Below, piece by piece: positions 62,234-64,000 of a DNA stretch of 64,000 nt. The stretch spans positions 4,082,001 through 4,146,000 of the forward strand of contig NZ_CP150290.1 of the NCBI RefSeq assembly GCF_038051995.1. The letters are read 5' to 3'. Each line of letters opens with the position of its first letter. Within the stretch, counting starts at the first letter, position 1. Source of the stretch: Paenibacillus sp. FSL H8-0537 (lineage in GTDB: Bacteria > Bacillota > Bacilli > Paenibacillales > Paenibacillaceae). The notes beneath the pieces were generated by a model. It was not told where the DNA came from. It did no database searches and saw only the letters and a program-made list of their open reading frames with translations. The translations under genes were made by a program, and so were the position numbers.

Positions 62234-62276
62234 AAACCCCTAAGTGTTCTTAATTGACCACTTAGGGGTTTTTATT
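62234..62276 (+). terminator. serA terminator
   Basis: 13-bp perfect stem AAACCCCTAAGTG/CACTTAGGGGTTT followed by TTATTT. Confidence 0.93.
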
Positions 62277-62335
62277 TGCCAATCGACTTGTTATGGCTCT
62301 CCTCTCTCCTATATTCCTGACAACAGGCTGCTATG

Positions 62336-62359
62336 CACTACACACTACACACTACACAC
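62336..62359. repeat. Short tandem repeat, CACTACA x3.4
   Basis: Three exact copies plus CAC in the 345-base gap between the serA and resE terminators. I see no gene in this gap; a 30-codon minus-strand frame near 62470-62380 looks protein-like but has no proper start site. Confidence 0.8.
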
Positions 62360-62621
62360 GGCCTGATCGGCTTCTACCGCCTTAAATGTCTTGCCTTGTA
62401 GGTGATTAGCAATGCACCGCTATCGCCAAGATTGAACGTATCTGGACCCTTAAGCTCGTAGGACATTCCTACCTAAAGTGTAAGGCAGCCACTGCATCTG
62501 CATCAACTATACATTCGCCGTATCCGAGGTTCCTGTCATTTAAAAACTTTTTTTGTTAGAAAACTCTATTCTATTAATGAAAATGTTTCACGAGCAACAA
62601 GATTTAATGCTTCTTTTCAAC

Positions 62622-62648
62622 AAAAAATAGCGCTCCGATAGGAGCGCC
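62622..62648 (-). terminator. Terminator of the sensor kinase gene
   Basis: GCGCTCC/GGAGCGC with a TATC loop, then TATTTTTT on the minus strand. Confidence 0.85.
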
Positions 62649-62655
62649 TTGACAG

Positions 62656-64000
62656 CTAATGCTTCGTTTCGACAGGCAGCAACAGCGTAAAGGTCGTTCC
62701 TTTGCCGAGTATGCTGTCTACTTCGATTTGCCCATTATGCTGGGTAATAATATTTTTGACGATCGCAAGACCGAGACCAGTTCCAACAGAGGAGCCTCGC
62801 TTGCGCGATTTGTCCGCTTTGTAAAACCGTTCGAAAATATACGGCAAATCCTCGCTAGGAATGCCCTGTCCTTCATCTTTAATTTGCATTTGAATAAAAT
62901 GGGTCTGATTAATCGTCATTTGGCTTGCCGCAATCGTCACGGACTTGCCAAGCGGCGTATGCCGCAGCGCATTATCCAGCAAATTGGTCAGCACCTGCTC
63001 TAGCCGATCTTCATCCGCCCCTAGCAGCAAGAGCGGGATATCAGGCAGCTCTGTCTTAAACATAACTTCCCGTTCTTTGGCAAATACTTGGAACTTGCGA
63101 TGCACACGCCTTATAATTTGCAGCAAATCGACCTGCCGCAAATTCAGCTCCACATGCCCAGCTTCCATACGTGCCATATCCAGAAAATCATTGACTAGCC
63201 TGCCCATACGCAGCGACTCATCATAAATGACCTGCACAAGCTCCTTGCGCTCCTCTGGAGAAGCCACAATATCATCAAGCAGCGCTTCGCTGTAGCCTTG
63301 CATCATGGAAAGCGGCGTTCTAATCTCATGTGAAACATTCGCCACAAAGTCACGCCGTAGCTTCTCCAGCTTATGCTCCTCCGTCACGTTCCGAATAACT
63401 GCGACCGCTCCACGGGCAACGCCCTCGCGCAGCAGCGGAGCCATCACGACCGACCACATGCTGTTGTGCACGTATACTTTATTCGAAACATCGCGGCCTT
63501 CGTCCATGACCTTCTCGAATATATCAAGCAGCGGCCCAGGAACAGAAGAGTATGGCTTTGTGCTATCGTAAAAAGCATCGCCCCACTCCTGATTCAGATC
63601 AGCCCAGCGGTTTATAAGCAAATGCCCCGGCGGATTTGTCAAAATGATTTCGCCTTCAGCATCGAACGTAATAACTCCGTCACCCATGCTGCGCAGGATG
63701 CTCGACAAATGCTCCTTCTCATGATTAAGATCATGAATTAGCTTATCGACCTGCTCAGTCATATTATTGAACGTATTCGCCAGCTCGCCAATTTCATCAT
63801 TTGAGCGAATTTTCACCCGCATCTGATAATTTCCTTGCGATATCGAATCCGCAGCCTCCTTCAGCTCGAGCAGCGGTTGCTGAATTTTACGCGATAGAAA
63901 AAAGGCAAAAAAGGTCGACATCAGAAAGCCGATAACTGCAACGATGACGAACAGCAGCATCACTTCATGGCTGGCATCATTTTCAAATAAATACCCGATA
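62656..64000 (-). CDS. resE: Sensor histidine kinase, ResE/WalK-like, partial
   Basis: The frame is open at base 64000; 448 residues of the C-terminal part are visible. They contain a membrane helix, a HAMP domain (LSRKIQQPLLELKEAADSI), a PAS domain (ILRSMGDGVITFDAEG), the HisKA helix with VSHEIRTPLSMMQGY, and a catalytic domain with DNALRHT, DEGQGIP and GTGLGLAIVKNI. Domain order fits ResE and WalK. B. subtilis resE lies just before serA, so ResE, the respiration/redox sensor, is preferred on position. The extracellular sensor and the response regulator are off the window. Confidence 0.85.
   Translation of the reverse strand, partial: IGYLFENDASHEVMLLFVIVAVIGFLMSTFFAFFLSRKIQQPLLELKEAADSISQGNYQMRVKIRSNDEIGELANTFNNMTEQVDKLIHDLNHEKEHLSSILRSMGDGVITFDAEGEIILTNPPGHLLINRWADLNQEWGDAFYDSTKPYSSVPGPLLDIFEKVMDEGRDVSNKVYVHNSMWSVVMAPLLREGVARGAVAVIRNVTEEHKLEKLRRDFVANVSHEIRTPLSMMQGYSEALLDDIVASPEERKELVQVIYDESLRMGRLVNDFLDMARMEAGHVELNLRQVDLLQIIRRVHRKFQVFAKEREVMFKTELPDIPLLLLGADEDRLEQVLTNLLDNALRHTPLGKSVTIAASQMTINQTHFIQMQIKDEGQGIPSEDLPYIFERFYKADKSRKRGSSVGTGLGLAIVKNIITQHNGQIEVDSILGKGTTFTLLLPVETKH

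Noticed and set aside
62336..62359. CRISPR-like short repeat
   Set aside because: 7-bp units in direct contact without spacers; a plain tandem repeat.
62380..62475. 30-codon minus-strand frame MSYELKGPDTFNLGDSGALL...
   Set aside because: Looks protein-like, but the AGGTAGGA is too close to the ATG and the frame has an in-frame stop just before; possibly a gene fragment, not listed.

Overview
The window is a chromosomal segment of a spore-forming member of the Bacillales, most likely a Paenibacillus. The evidence is sporulation genes (spoIVA, ypeB, a SpoVIF-like gene, yphE-type), a TRAP-regulated trp operon, mid-range GC, AGGAGG-type ribosome binding sites and frequent TTG/GTG starts. The gene order follows the Bacillus subtilis region from resE/serA through cmk, ypfD, der, gpsA, spoIVA, hbs, mtrB, hepS, hepT, ndk, cheR, the aro/trp supraoperon, hisC and tyrA to ypiB and ypiF. 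Almost everything is on the minus strand, so the biological order runs from high to low coordinates.

Region by region, high to low. 64000-52000: partial ResE-type kinase, serA (plus strand), rhodanese, an unknown plus-strand membrane-anchored protein, CPBP protease, a polysaccharide deacetylase, a MecA-type adaptor, prsW, a 52-aa zinc-ribbon gene, ypeB without sleB, and a PilZ protein. 51920-42500: cmk, plsC, an S1-domain protein, a SUKH/HEAT protein, yphA-like, the YIEGIA gene and its 59-aa partner, der, plsY, gpsA and a SpoVIF-like gene. 42431-38250: yphE-like, two 2Fe-2S ferredoxins around a nucleotidyltransferase-fold gene, yphF-like and spoIVA. 37970-33490: an inserted sugar ABC operon, hbs and mtrB (TRAP). 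33190-27030: hepS, menG, mqnP, ubiX-like, mqnA, hepT and ndk, which is the late menaquinone module of the futalosine pathway plus side-chain synthesis. 26995-16400: cheR, aroC, aroB, aroH and trpEDCFBA.

In B. subtilis trpA is followed directly by hisC, tyrA and aroE. Here 6 kb of foreign-looking genes sit between trpA and hisC: fabZ, then tetR-MFS-ABC with perfect TetR-type palindromes. aroE does not follow tyrA. Instead tyrA ends at a terminator and is followed by a probable small RNA, a collagen-like gene, and an AT-rich MFS gene lying between two 50-bp direct repeats. An ECF sigma/anti-sigma pair, a phosphatase, an unknown 410-aa gene, a gamma carbonic anhydrase, an IDEAL-domain gene and partial ypiF finish the window.

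Several genes act together. mtrB encodes the 11-mer TRAP, and the trpE leader about 11 kb away carries exactly eleven GAG/UAG triplets just after its promoter, so regulator and target are both present. aroC, aroB and aroH make chorismate for trpE, tyrA and also for mqnA, which starts menaquinone synthesis from chorismate. The strongest candidates for undescribed biology are the roughly 82-nt sRNA gene at 7655-7736 (perfect sigma-A promoter, paired cre-like operators, C/U-rich seed, two hairpins), a two-hairpin dispersed repeat family found next to terminators, hairpins covering the ribosome binding sites of ypeB and the collagen-like gene, and the unusual distance between the TRAP site and the trp terminator.
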